Below are positions 22,447 through 32,356 of a stretch of 64,000 nucleotides of DNA, one piece after another. Position 1 is the first letter of the stretch; each line of letters starts with the position of its first letter. Origin of the DNA: Hymenoscyphus infarciens (lineage: Eukaryota > Ascomycota > Leotiomycetes > Helotiales > Helotiaceae); contig LLCB01000183.1 of NCBI GenBank assembly GCA_001414345.1, positions 1 through 64,000 on the forward strand. Direction: 5' to 3'. Below the pieces are notes generated by a model. The model did no database searches and was not told the origin of the DNA. It saw only the letters and a program-made list of their open reading frames with translations. The position numbers and the translations under genes were made by a program.

Positions 22447-23718
22447 TCATTCCTCGTCCGAATCCAGGATTTCGTACACCGGTGCTTGTACCACACGATA
22501 GCGTGGCTTCTTGGAGACAGACGGGTGATTGATGGCTTTTTGGAACTCCTCGACGTCCTCGAACCTTCTCTTTCCACCCCATGGCTTTGCCACCTTTTTG
22601 AAACCGACCACTTCCAAATCAGGTTCTTCCTTGATCTTCTCTTGCTTGACAGATTTTCGATCACATTTCTCCTTGATCTTCTTGTGCTCGACGTCCTCCT
22701 CCTTTACTCCGCCAGGTTGAATCAATGTTTGTTTAACCGTATCTTGCTTTGTGGTATCTGGCTTGGCCGTTGCCCCCGCAAAGTCCTTCTCCTCTTCGTT
22801 CTTCCACTTAGCCTTGTCAGGCCCCGACGATTGATGGGATGCTGTTGGAATAATGACCTTTTCGTATTCAAAGTCGATTGATCCTTTGCTGTCCATAAAT
22901 TTGTATTCAACGGGGCAATCGTTTGGTGTCAGTGATGCCCACTTTGGCGACTTTCTCCATTCCACCAGGGTATTTTCCAGGAAGGCAGTCGTATCCCCGA
23001 ACTTTGCAGAAACTTCCTTTTGTGTTGCAGCTTTCGATACCATGATATGTTTTTCCCACTCGCGTGCTAAAATCCTCTGGAACAGGAACTGAATCCAAAC
23101 ACGGAACTCGGGGTGCGACGTGGGTTGATCAAATAGGATCTCGATATCGACGACGTCTCTGACTGTGTGGAAAAGACCCATTGCACGGTATTTATCAAAT
23201 GCGGCGTCAAAAAAGGCTTGGATTTTGTTCTTAGGTGCGTCAAGTGGAGGCCATGAATCTGTACTGTCCATTGACCATGTCAGTTCCTGCCCACCCACTT
23301 CGGTGACAGTTCTCATGTGGTAACCGCGTTTGGCGCCCGAGTCTCTGAATAAACAAGAGTAGTCTCGAGTTACCCCTCGCTTTGGCTTTGGGGGGCATTC
23401 CAAAAGGCGTCCAGGCAAAGCTTTTGGTATGAAGACACCCAGAACGTCCTGTTGCGTGTCCTCGAGGTTGACAACCGAAACGACCTTTCGAATGAAGCCG
23501 ATCAGATGGGATATACGGGGGCCATGCCATTCATCACGGGGGTGGACTTCATTCAGTTTTTGATAAGCGGCGGAGAAGACATCGTAGTATGCCCATTGAC
23601 CTTCGAGTTGGCCGAAGAACATGAAGTTTCCCAAGGTTCGAGAGATCGGTCCTTCCGGGCCGCCATGGGGAACTTTAGACTCCCAGCCCACGAAGTCTTT
23701 CTCCTGGATGTTGTTCAT
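22447..23718 (-). CDS. Hypothetical protein with lysine/glutamate-rich C terminus
   Basis: Single-exon frame of 423 residues. I do not recognise the family. The N-terminal roughly 270 residues are globular-looking (Trp- and Phe-rich, for example LEGQWAYYDVFSAAYQKL and FRVWIQFLFQRILAREWE). Residues from about 300 on are charged and probably disordered, with repeated short motifs VKEED, IKEK, VKQEKIKEEPD that match the sumoylation consensus (hydrophobic-K-x-E). There is a basic patch (KPWGGKRR, KKPRYR) that could serve nuclear import. The protein ends with VYEILDSDEE, a hydrophobic core plus acidic tail resembling a SUMO-interacting motif. A nuclear role is an inference only. The start ATG follows a reasonable context (GCAATGAAC). 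Confidence 0.65.
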   Translation of the reverse strand: MNNIQEKDFVGWESKVPHGGPEGPISRTLGNFMFFGQLEGQWAYYDVFSAAYQKLNEVHPRDEWHGPRISHLIGFIRKVVSVVNLEDTQQDVLGVFIPKALPGRLLECPPKPKRGVTRDYSCLFRDSGAKRGYHMRTVTEVGGQELTWSMDSTDSWPPLDAPKNKIQAFFDAAFDKYRAMGLFHTVRDVVDIEILFDQPTSHPEFRVWIQFLFQRILAREWEKHIMVSKAATQKEVSAKFGDTTAFLENTLVEWRKSPKWASLTPNDCPVEYKFMDSKGSIDFEYEKVIIPTASHQSSGPDKAKWKNEEEKDFAGATAKPDTTKQDTVKQTLIQPGGVKEEDVEHKKIKEKCDRKSVKQEKIKEEPDLEVVGFKKVAKPWGGKRRFEDVEEFQKAINHPSVSKKPRYRVVQAPVYEILDSDEE

Positions 23719-24168
23719 TGCGAACTTCTGGCGTAAGCCTTGTGTTTGGACGCGTAGCAGACAAACTCGTGGAAATGGGGTTGCGGCAGAGCGTGAGGAT
23801 GGTGGTGATGGTGACGAGACGCCTTTTTGGATGCCGAATAGAATCGGTCGACCTGGAGATGGTCCACGAAGAGATCCGAGAGAAAGGGGAATTGTGGTGG
23901 AGTAGGATTTGGGAGAAGGAAGTTGGGGGTTTGGTTGAGAAGAAGTGTTCGCCAGAAAAGCGGGTCCGAGTTGTGGTCAGAAAGGGAAGGAACGATTGAA
24001 GAGCACCTGCAAAAAGAGTGGCCTTGCCGCCACCGCTGCTAAGGTAGGAACCTTCAACTCTTCAAGATATCTTCATCACCGCCGATTTCTTAATCTTTGC
24101 ACACCGTGGCGGCAGTCTCTCGTTTTTGGTGCAGGATGTCGACTCATCGAGTTACTGGCGGCTCTGCA
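23719..24168. other. Spacer between two minus-strand genes
   Basis: 450 bp upstream of the hypothetical gene and downstream of the oxidase. GA-rich; no separate gene is supported. Confidence 0.4.
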
Positions 24169-25531
24169 TTACAACTTCGCCTTGAGCAAGGAAAGGTTCC
24201 CCTTCCCAAACTCCTCCTTAATCATCCTCCGAACCTTCCTCGCACACCCAATTGAGTTCTGGTAGCTAACGCATGTGTGTTATTAGCAAACATCTCACAA
24301 CTGGAACACACAACTGTTTTCTGAAAAGAAAACTCACCCAGCACCACCATGTCCATAACAATGTAACACCAGCTCTCCATCACCAACCCTCTCAAACTCC
24401 ACTCTCGCGCCCCCTTTCCTCCCAGGCCTAAGTCCAACCTGCCTCCCTAGTACCACCAAACTTCCACTCTCATCCAACAAACTCAGCGCCAATCCCCTCG
24501 TCCTTTCCAGAATCTCTTCATGTTGCTCCTCGTTAACCTCCGTATCCCATTTCCCCTTTTCATTTATACCACCTAATATCGTAGTCCCCGATCCAGGACG
24601 GGGAATGGTGTATGTAATCCCATCCTTCCTTTTCCTCGTCTGCGCGTGAGGTAATTCGCCTTTTACCAATACCGTCTGTCCTCGCGTAGGGAAAACAGCT
24701 TCGTCCTTGCATATTTTGGAGGCGGAGAGGCCGGTGGCGTTGATGAAGAAATCTATCTTCTCGGTTCTCGCTTGTGGATGAGACTCGATGGCCCCTCTCG
24801 CAGCAGCAATCGTTTCCACCAAAGATGTCGTGGGAAGTGTAGTTTGGATACACACCCCACCTCTCGATTTGATTTCCGAGACGAGGTAAAGTAAGTACTT
24901 GGGAACATCAACACAGAAACTCGTCCACTCCACGCCAAAGACTGTGTTTTCCGGCCTCTCTTCCTTCCCTAAAATTCGAAAATGTTTAACGTGATTCTTC
25001 CACCAGAGGCCATCGCCTAATTCTCTCCCATCGATTTCAGAGGTAATCTCATCCCAAAAATACCGAGATTTGAGTCGTCCAACACCACTTGGTCCAATCT
25101 GCGGTAAACTGTTCTCCCCTTCTACTTCCCCTTTCCCATCTCTCGCCAACCCCTTTCGTTCCTCGGAAACTAAAGCATCCCAATATTGATAGGTTTCTAA
25201 ATCCCACTCACACTCCTCCTTACCATTCGGTGTATCAGGTGACGCATGAGTGCGCCATTGGCCGCCGGCCCAGGGCGAGGTGTAATGTTTATCGAGAGAT
25301 CCGGGGAAATGGGAGGCTAAGATGTAGATTTTTGGTGGTTTGCTTGTGGTGAGAAGGGTTAGAGCCGTTTGAAGACCTATTACTCCAGCCCTAAAGAGGG
25401 TGGTTAGTTTCGTGAGGTTGGTTTATGAGGGGGGTTGAGCGAGTGGTTGAGTGGATGGGTCGTGTGAGGGGGAAAGGGGAATAAGCTACGTACCCGATTA
25501 TTACCACTGTTTCTTGTTTTGGCTGAGCCAT
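24169..25531 (-). CDS. D-amino-acid oxidase, peroxisomal (FAD)
   Basis: Exons on the minus strand are 25494-25531, 24338-25390 and 24169-24265 (395 residues). Exon 1 (MAQPKQETVVIIG) and exon 2 join across a 103-bp intron to make the FAD-binding VVIIGAGVIGLQTALTLL. Other landmarks are YTSPWAGGQWR, the NATGLSASKI block, GLRPGRKGGARVE (carboxylate-binding Arg region) and LHCYGHGGAGYQNSIGCA, which matches the DAO signature except that the usual Asn before Tyr is Cys. The last exon ends in KAKL, and a C-terminal AKL tripeptide is a PTS1 peroxisomal signal. The enzyme should oxidise D-amino acids to 2-oxo acids, ammonia and hydrogen peroxide in peroxisomes. The short first and last exons are easily missed. 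D-aspartate oxidase is the main alternative. Confidence 0.9.
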
Positions 25532-26007
25532 CTTTGCTTCTCCAATTGCTTTCAAATACCCTTTGATACTAAATCTAGGAATAATGCAAGTGGTGATTGG
25601 CAGCGAGTAATGAATGATATAGAAAGACCTTCAAAACACCAGAGGAACTATTTTCCCCCAAAATCAGTCAGCATGACTCTATAAAACGAGGTGGAATGGA
25701 CCACTCATAAGTTATATAAGTATTTGAGGTAGTCATTCAGATTTCGTAAGTGGGAGGGGTGCCACTAGCCTCCGACTTCGGAGCCTCCAAATTACAATAG
25801 CGAAACCATTTTTACAACTTCAACTTCCGCATTCTCAAGATATTCACACCTTGATCGAGATCTTGCTCGACGTTGAAACTATGGGATTCAGCGAACAACC
25901 AAACACTGCCTCGTAAAAGTTAAAGGCAATTCATCTACCTGCCAGAACCCGGAATAAACTACGAGAGAACTCGAACGACAAACCACACTAAGACAAAGAT
26001 TAGAAAA
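25532..26007. other. Promoter region of the oxidase gene and flank of the Copia-like element
   Basis: Holds the upstream region of the D-amino-acid oxidase. No gene found. The retroelement begins at 26008. Confidence 0.4.
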
Positions 26008-26143
26008 TATTACAAGAGTGAATAGCCTCTTGTATGCTAGTCACATGCCTACTCGCTTAGTAGCGTACCTTTTAAGCTATAAGAAGCTAGTCTAGATAGC
26101 TCTTTAAATATTAAGCTTATTACACATTTCTATATTTAAAACA
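26008..26143 (+). repeat. 5' LTR of the Copia-like element
   Basis: 136 bp, nearly identical to 27919-28054; differences are mostly transitions. It is followed directly by TAGTAGTAAT, the same ten bases that follow the 5' LTR of the TRIM element at 51.8 kb, a likely primer-binding region. Confidence 0.9.
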
Positions 26144-26299
26144 TAGTAGTAATACACTCGGTTCTACGTATCTACTAGAGCTATATACGCTCTTATAGAC
26201 AACCTTAAGGCTTTAAGCTTCCTTTACTTAATAGTATAAACCTACTCTACTCTTAAGAAAGTAACTAATTTACTTACTTTATAAAAACAACGAGTCACC

Positions 26300-27200
26300 T
26301 AATCTACTAAAATAATAGACTTAAATAAAGAGCCTAAGCCTAGTACTAGTATTCTCTTACTTATAAAAGAGAACTTTAATAAACAGATAATCGATATCTA
26401 TGTCTTACTTTACTAAAATAAGCTATAAGAAATTATTATAGAATAGCACCTTATAGCTCGACTTTCTAATAATAAAAAGGAGACTAAACCTAGAAAGGAA
26501 AAGCTTATAAAATATAAGACTAAATAAGTATAACTTATTAAAGTAGCTAACCTTATTATACTTTATTTCTTATCTAATATTAAGTATAAGCTTAAAAATA
26601 GAGATTTTAATAATAAATAGCTCCTTCTTTACTCTATTAAGAAGATCCTTACCTTAGATAACTAAACTAGCTTTATAGAAGCTCTTATTTAACTTCTTAT
26701 CTACTACTACGATAATACTAAAGATATAGAAGAGTATTTATAAGGAGTTAAGACTCTTACTAAACGAGTTAACTTCTTTAATATCGTTCTTACTCCTAAT
26801 ATATATATAATTCTTATTCTTATCTTAGGACTTTATAATTACAAGTCTTACTAATCTATTATATAACTTTAGTAAATTAATAATATTACTTCTATAGATA
26901 AAGTAATAAAAATAGTTTAAGATAAAATAGTATATAAAAAGGAAGCTAGTTTTACGAGTAAAGGTAACGCTCTCTTAGCTTACTAAAACCCTAGTTTCTT
27001 AAAATATACGAAGTATAAGAAGTTAGGCTATAAAAGTAAGAAGTACTAGATTAATAACATATATAACTACTATAAGAAGAAGGGATATATTAAAAGAGTA
27101 TATAGGATAAAGAAGTATAATAATAAGAATAAGAAAAGATATAAAGAGAAGAATAGAAGTAAACTAGATAGAATAAAGAAGGCCTTTAGTTATACTTCTC
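26300..27200 (+). pseudogene. Gag relic of the Copia-like element
   Basis: Lys/Glu-rich coding trace with many TAA/TAG stops that could derive from CAA/CAG. The zinc-knuckle position at 27062-27103 has all four ligands as TAT codons, i.e. Cys and His codons (TGT, CAT) changed to Tyr by G-to-A and C-to-T transitions. The protein is dead. Confidence 0.7.
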
Positions 27201-27395
27201 TTTCTTAAAGATAGAAACAACCTTGCTCTAGAATTCGATATAATACGAGTTATTAGAAACGAGGTTCTTATTTTTATTAAGAGATTAGCTACCTCTTAGT
27301 TATCTCTTAAAGGACTTAATAGCCTCTTAAGATATTATTAAAGGACTTAAGTCTACCTTCGGTTTTGCTTTTTAGGATGTTTTAAAGGACTTGAG

Positions 27396-27769
27396 TATAA
27401 TGGCCTGTCATCTAGGCCATCCTAGATAGCCGATATTACGTGGCATATGCCGTATATATTAGCTTTCGGTAGTTGTTGTTTTGCATTGTCTAATTTAGGA
27501 AGGTTACGTACGTCCGTACGTCCGTCTGGACTTTCAGACGTACTTCGTAGGGTTCGGGCTTTTGTATTAGCCGACGTATGTCGTTGTTCGGTTTCGTACC
27601 TCTTTTTGTATTGTCCGAAACCTCTTATATATAGCAGCCTACTCCTAGAGTTAGAAAAGGCCTGTTTAGCCTTTTCTTCCGTATCAGTGTCTAGTATCTA
27701 CATACGTCATTCTACCAAACGCACTCTCATATGCCTCTTCTGTAGTTGTGTGTATTTCGTGCCGTTACA
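27396..27769. mobile_element. Solo LTR nested in the Copia-like element
   Basis: 374 bp bounded by the direct duplication ttgag (27391-27395 and 27770-27774). Ends are TATAATGGC (TGTAATGGC before a G-to-A change) and GCCGTTACA, the short inverted TG..CA termini of an LTR. Composition is visibly less AT-rich than the surrounding element, so it inserted later or escaped most RIP. It holds a TATATATA box at 27626-27633 and thus an LTR promoter-like layout. A 108-codon open frame inside (27447-27773) is accidental. Confidence 0.85.
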
Positions 27770-27918
27770 TTGAGTTTACCCTTGGTTTTCTACTTTTTAT
27801 AAAATACTTTTATAAAGAGATAGGATATTATATAAGAGAGACACCTCTAAAGATGCTTCCTAGGAAATAGACGAGAAATAGATGGAAAGGTTATAAGGTG
27901 GCATTATCTAGAGAGGGA

Positions 27919-28054
27919 TATTACAAGAGTAAATAGCCTCTTATATACTAGTCATATGCCTACTCGCTTAGTAGCGTACCTTTCTAGCTATAAGAAGCTA
28001 GTCTAGATAGCTCTTTGAATATTAAGCTTATTATACATTTCTATATTTAAAACA
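27919..28054 (+). repeat. 3' LTR of the Copia-like element
   Basis: 136-bp partner of 26008-26143, followed by the target duplication gaaaa at 28055-28059. Confidence 0.9.
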
Positions 28055-28059
28055 GAAAA

Positions 28060-28502
28060 TCTACCTAGGTGGAAAAAATAAACTGTTGTAACCAAGAGAA
28101 AATAGATTTCTTGTGCTATCAGAGTTTCGTACTAAATAAAAGGGGTTATTCGGCTATCAAAAGAAAGCAAAGACGCTAAGTGTGCACTAATAGTACGGGA
28201 ACTACATCCTTCGCCGATTCCTGTTCCCCCTTCCCCGTACTGTAAAACCCAGACTCGAAGGTATTTTCTTACCAATGATCTACTGATGATCTCCCTCCCC
28301 AGATTTCGAGATGATCTTCGATCCCCCGCATTCCTTCCGCCTCAGCTATCTTTGTCGATAAGCCATATCTCTTCATGGCATGCCCTACCCTTCCCGGTGA
28401 TATAATGTACTCTCGTGGATATTCCTCCCGAGTTGAGTTTTCGGTATTAATTCAAGTTCCGTCGTCTTCATTCTCCCACATTCCCGGCTATAGCAAAAGC
28501 GA
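28060..28502. other. Intergenic region between the retroelement and the M50B-like gene
   Basis: Normal composition resumes after the retroelement. This is the 3' region of the minus-strand metalloprotease gene; nothing else is recognised. Confidence 0.4.
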
Positions 28503-29516
28503 TCAAGTAGGAATAAACTTCTTCGAATCATCCTCCTGCTCCGTCCAATCCTCAGGGAACGCCGCAATCCCCGCAATGATTCCCCCGACCATAAACAGGA
28601 GGGAAATAATAGACCAGATAACACCCCAGCATTGCGAGGAACCCCCGTATCGTTTTGCGAAAACGCTAGCGTCGGATTCGTTTACTTTTCGGAGAATGAG
28701 GTCGTCGCAGATATCCCAGACGCTATAGAGGGAGGACATGACTCCGATGAAAAGCTAGGAACCCATTAGCACATTCCCTTTCTCTTTCACTCCCCCGAAA
28801 GCAAGCAGATGCAGAGAAAAGAGGAATAGGAATAACTCACAACCACAAACCTCAACGGCTCAGCATGTTTAATAAACCAACACCCAATCAGCAGTCCCAC
28901 CGCAGCAAGTATAGTCGCAATAGTCAACCAATCCTTCCTCGCCCACCACAGCGTCAACAGAAAGCACACCCCCAGGATAATACTAGCAACCTTGCTAGCC
29001 ACAATATCAAACCCACACATAATAAGCAACGCCCCGATAAGTGAAGATCCAAGATATCCAGCGGGGAGAGTAACGGCGCTAATTCCGCCTTGCATGTGTG
29101 TTACTCCTCCTTCGCGGGGATCGAGGGAGATGGATTTTACGCGTCCCCCGGTGCAGCAGGCTGTTATTGCGTGGCCGAATTCGTGGAAGGCGATTACTAG
29201 CATCTGGTAAAACTCCTGATTAGTATTTGGATACGGAGATGGGAATGGAGGCGAGAGAAGGAAAGAGAGGGAGGGGAAGAAATACCTTAAAAGGCCATAA
29301 ACTCCACCGAACATAAGGTAAATTCCACAACAGCGCAATAGCAACCGTATACCCAACAATAACCCCCAACGTAACCTTCTGCGTGCTATTCACACTCAAC
29401 GCCCTTTTCTGTATCGCATTTCGTGCTATTACGGGCCCGGCGTGGATTACTGCTCTGCGCGCGAGACTCACAATCTGGCGAGGGAGGTCGTTTGAGCTTG
29501 AGGGGAGGGGTGCCAT
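28503..29516 (-). CDS. M50B-like membrane zinc metalloprotease
   Basis: Exons on the minus strand are 29286-29516, 28841-29203 and 28503-28754 (281 residues). The intron-1 acceptor is the CAG directly before ATGCTAGTAATC: it has an ACTAAT branch site at proper distance, whereas an earlier CAG does not. The join gives WPFKMLVIAFHEFGHAIT, so the zinc motif HEFGH lies at residues 84-88 inside a membrane segment, as in the peptidase M50B-like family. A CTGGRVKSISLDPREGG loop follows, then several hydrophobic helices, and a C-terminal cytosolic/lumenal domain (YSVWDICDDLILRKVNESDA, another helix, acidic tail). The length fits the fungal members. Likely an intramembrane or ER/Golgi protein; substrate unknown. 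Confidence 0.88.
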
Positions 29517-30519
29517 GTTGGCGTGCGATCGCTATTATCCAAGTTTCGATTATTCGAGTATTTGGTATGTTGGAGGTATGTTGGAGAGAGTTTTTGAGAG
29601 TTTCAAACTTGAGAGGAAGAAGTTGTTTTCATATGAAGTGATGGTAAAGCCTCAACAGACCGCGTGTACATTTTGTGTTGCTGTGGTGGCATTCCAGGTT
29701 CATTGGGTATGCTGCGCCTTCTTCACAGGGGTTCAGGGGCTCTGCTGTGGGGTGCTTGAACGTCATGATTTGCGGGCACTAGAGGCTATTTTTGGAAGGT
29801 TTCAGGGTTGTTGGCGGTTGCTGTGAATATCAGAATATCAGATGATGAACTGCTGTTCATCAACACCAGACTTTTTCAAGGTGATGAGAATCTTGAGTGT
29901 TGGGAATTTGTAAATTATTGGGAGGAATTTGTGAATGACTTCTTTTGGGGGCTGTTAGGAGTAAAGGAAAGTTACTCTGGAAAGAAGTGTCCGATAATAG
30001 GTAAGATACCTTGTACGAAGCTTGGGTAAGATCCATTATGCAACGCGAAACAGAAGCACGATCAGCAAGCCTTATTCACAAACTCAAATCAGTGAAAAGA
30101 AAATAGAAGATGAAGTTGGTAACTCTTTTCAGATGAAGATACTCAATAACACTGAGACACTTTTCCCAAAAAGCTGAATGCAATATTGGACGGGAAAAAG
30201 TAAAAAGAAGGGGTCCGGGATATTTGTCCCGCTGAAGATCAAAGCAACGCAAACGCAAACCCAGAACTCGGAATTCCCATCATGAAAATCTGATCTGGGA
30301 AAGAAAGGGAAATCGACAGACAGCAAAGGGACACACAAAGTGGCCCATAAGCAAAAACAAGTTGGTAATAAGTAACCTCTGAAATTAGATCTAGTATAAC
30401 CCCCACCTTATAAAAAACGCCCCCCGAAAACACCATTTCTATGCAGCCCCTTCCCATATATAAACCCCCAAAAGAACTCTCCCATCTCGTCTCGTCTCCC
30501 AGCCCTAAACAAAAGAAAC
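29517..30519. other. Intergenic region between two minus-strand genes
   Basis: One kilobase containing the promoter of the metalloprotease and the 3' region of the Cys4 membrane protein. Short frames on both strands are not convincing. Confidence 0.4.
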
Positions 30520-31297
30520 TTAGGACTTCTCCTCAGCATCCAACCTAATCAAGCCCTCCCCCTCCTGCATATCCATACGCAGACTGACGCCACAAATCAC
30601 TAACCCCGTCATAACAGGCCAAAACACAAAAATCAAATCTCCCAGCGGATTATAAACAGCCAACATCATGATCGCCACAAAAAAAGCGAAGAACCCACTC
30701 CATACACTGGCTGTCATGTGGCGCCAATGTCTTGTAGCCATGGGATTCATCATCCCGAGGAAGAGCCCTGTTAATTGCGCGGACCAGAAGATGAGGGAGG
30801 CGAAGAGGAAGAGGAGGAGGAGGGTGTAGTTGTAGTATGTTTTCCACGGATTTGCGAGGGTGAGGTGGATGATGGAGGAGAGCTGGAGGGTAGTTAGTAT
30901 TGCAAGCTCTTGGGCGAGTATGGAGAGGGTTGTCTTACAGAATCAAGTAATGGCCCGGATTCCCAGAAAGACATACTGACATTCCCCAAGAAAGCCATGA
31001 TTCCCATTATTATCGCGGATGCACCGCTTACGATGCCGAGGCGGCGTTCATATTCGTTGGAGTATTCGAGTTGGGCTAGTTCGTAGACCCAGGAGTCTTT
31101 GCAGTCTGCGCAGAGGGTGGAGTTGCTTGCGCAAACTTGACATTGCCAGTTTTCTCCGACTGTTTTTTGGTTAGCTCTTATTCCTCAGTACAGTATAGTA
31201 ATAGCAGGTGGTGTAGAGAAATACCTTCAAACTTCCCAATCCTCAGCTTGATGGACACCGCCTCGATTGCTTTTCCGAAATAATATACCCCGCCCAT
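30520..31297 (-). CDS. Small integral membrane protein with N-terminal Cys4 motif
   Basis: Exons on the minus strand are 31225-31297, 30981-31159 and 30520-30933 (221 residues), with introns of 65 and 47 bp and closing phases. I do not recognise the family. The N terminus MGGVYYFGKAIEAVSIKLRI precedes CQVCASNSTLCADC, a C-x2-C-x7-C-x2-C arrangement that could bind zinc. A conserved-looking YELAQLEYSNEYERRLG follows, then four hydrophobic segments (IIMGIMAFLG region, YTLLLLFLFASLIFWSAQLT, SGFFAFFVAIMMLAV, LIFVFWPVMTGLVICGV) and an acidic tail. The gene is divergent from the lysine-rich gene at 32.36 kb. Confidence 0.75.
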
Positions 31298-32356
31298 CTT
31301 GAATGCTGTATATATATCGTTGGAGGAAGGAAGCTTGAAAGGGAGAAATGAACTTGAATTTACTGAAGGCAGATAGTTCAAAGAGAGACTGGCAGGAGCA
31401 CAGAGGAAAGGAAGAAAGTAGCGGGCGCCAGGCTGAAGGTATATATGATTGTCGATTCATGATCCCATGTATACGAGGGGTCCAAAGCGGCGCAGGGATG
31501 AAGCCTCCCACGTTTGGCACGTTTACCGGCCCCGTGCAGCATCCCTGATCAGACAATCAGATCGCAAGGGGTTTACTTGCTCAACACTGGACTCCCATCT
31601 CCCCCCTATCTCACGATCTTTTCAATCAGAGTCCAGAGACGTCATTCCATCTGTCGCTCGTTACAGATTTTGAGTTGCATAATCCAGTCTTTTTTTCATT
31701 CTTTCGCTCTTCTCCTTACACTGTTTGCGGTTTGCTATTTTGGGCGCTTGGGCTAGCTGAGTCTCAGAGTTCTTGGGCTTGCGAAATTGTGCTTATGCTT
31801 TTGACAATCGCCCTGACGCGAGGATTTGGTAGCGCTGCCTTGTAGTAACTAACCCAAGCTCTCTTGTGCCCCTTTCTCTTTCTACACGTACAGAAACGGT
31901 TTGGTGGCAGGGATTGCGTGGGCCGTAGATGTTGGAAATACGTAGGTGTGTTGGTTTTTCTCAAACACCACGGCGATTCGCACCGATTATTGTCCGATTT
32001 TCCATCTTATCTTTTCCGCTTTTTCTTCCAGGGGGTGGATCTCGGATGGAGAGTTTGAAGTGAATATCCAGTGGGTCTTTGAATCTGAGAGGAGTGAATG
32101 TGAAGAGTCGCTAATAACTTTCTAGACAATAATACAAAGTCCAGCCCAAAAATCCATTGCCTTTGTCTTATTCCGGAATCCTCGCGCAACAACACCAACC
32201 ACCCCCCACCAAACAAGGAAGAACTCCACAAACCCACGAACAAAGGTCCAATTCATCCCATCTAACCACCACCAAGAACCCGGTCTCCAAAAAAAAAAGT
32301 TCATCCCAAACTCCCGATCATGAATGAGAAACACACACAACATCCACCCCCTCACA
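31298..32356. promoter_or_regulatory. Bidirectional intergenic region
   Basis: 1.06 kb between two divergent start codons (minus gene at 31297, plus gene at 32357). It must hold both promoters. No gene or repeat is recognised within it. Confidence 0.5.

Larger units (their letters stand above)
26008..28054 (+). mobile_element. RIP-mutated Ty1/Copia-like LTR element (incomplete)
   Basis: Two 136-bp LTRs (26008-26143 and 27919-28054) flank about 1.8 kb and are themselves flanked by the 5-bp duplication gaaaa (26003-26007, 28055-28059). The LTRs start TATTAC, which would be TGTTAC before RIP, and end AACA. The interior is heavily AT-biased with stops in every frame. A gag remnant is recognisable around 26300-27200: at 27062-27103 the frame reads Y-x2-Y-x4-Y-x4-Y with K and G spacing of a retroviral zinc knuckle. 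The polymerase region is absent, so the copy is incomplete. A solo LTR of another family sits inside at 27396-27769. Confidence 0.88.

Noticed and set aside
27447..27773. 108-codon open frame in the Copia-like element
   Set aside because: It lies inside a solo LTR bounded by ttgag duplications, so it is accidental.
32324..32356. Upstream in-frame ATG for the lysine-rich gene
   Set aside because: Weaker context than the ATG at 32357 (CACAATGG), and the extra residues are low complexity.
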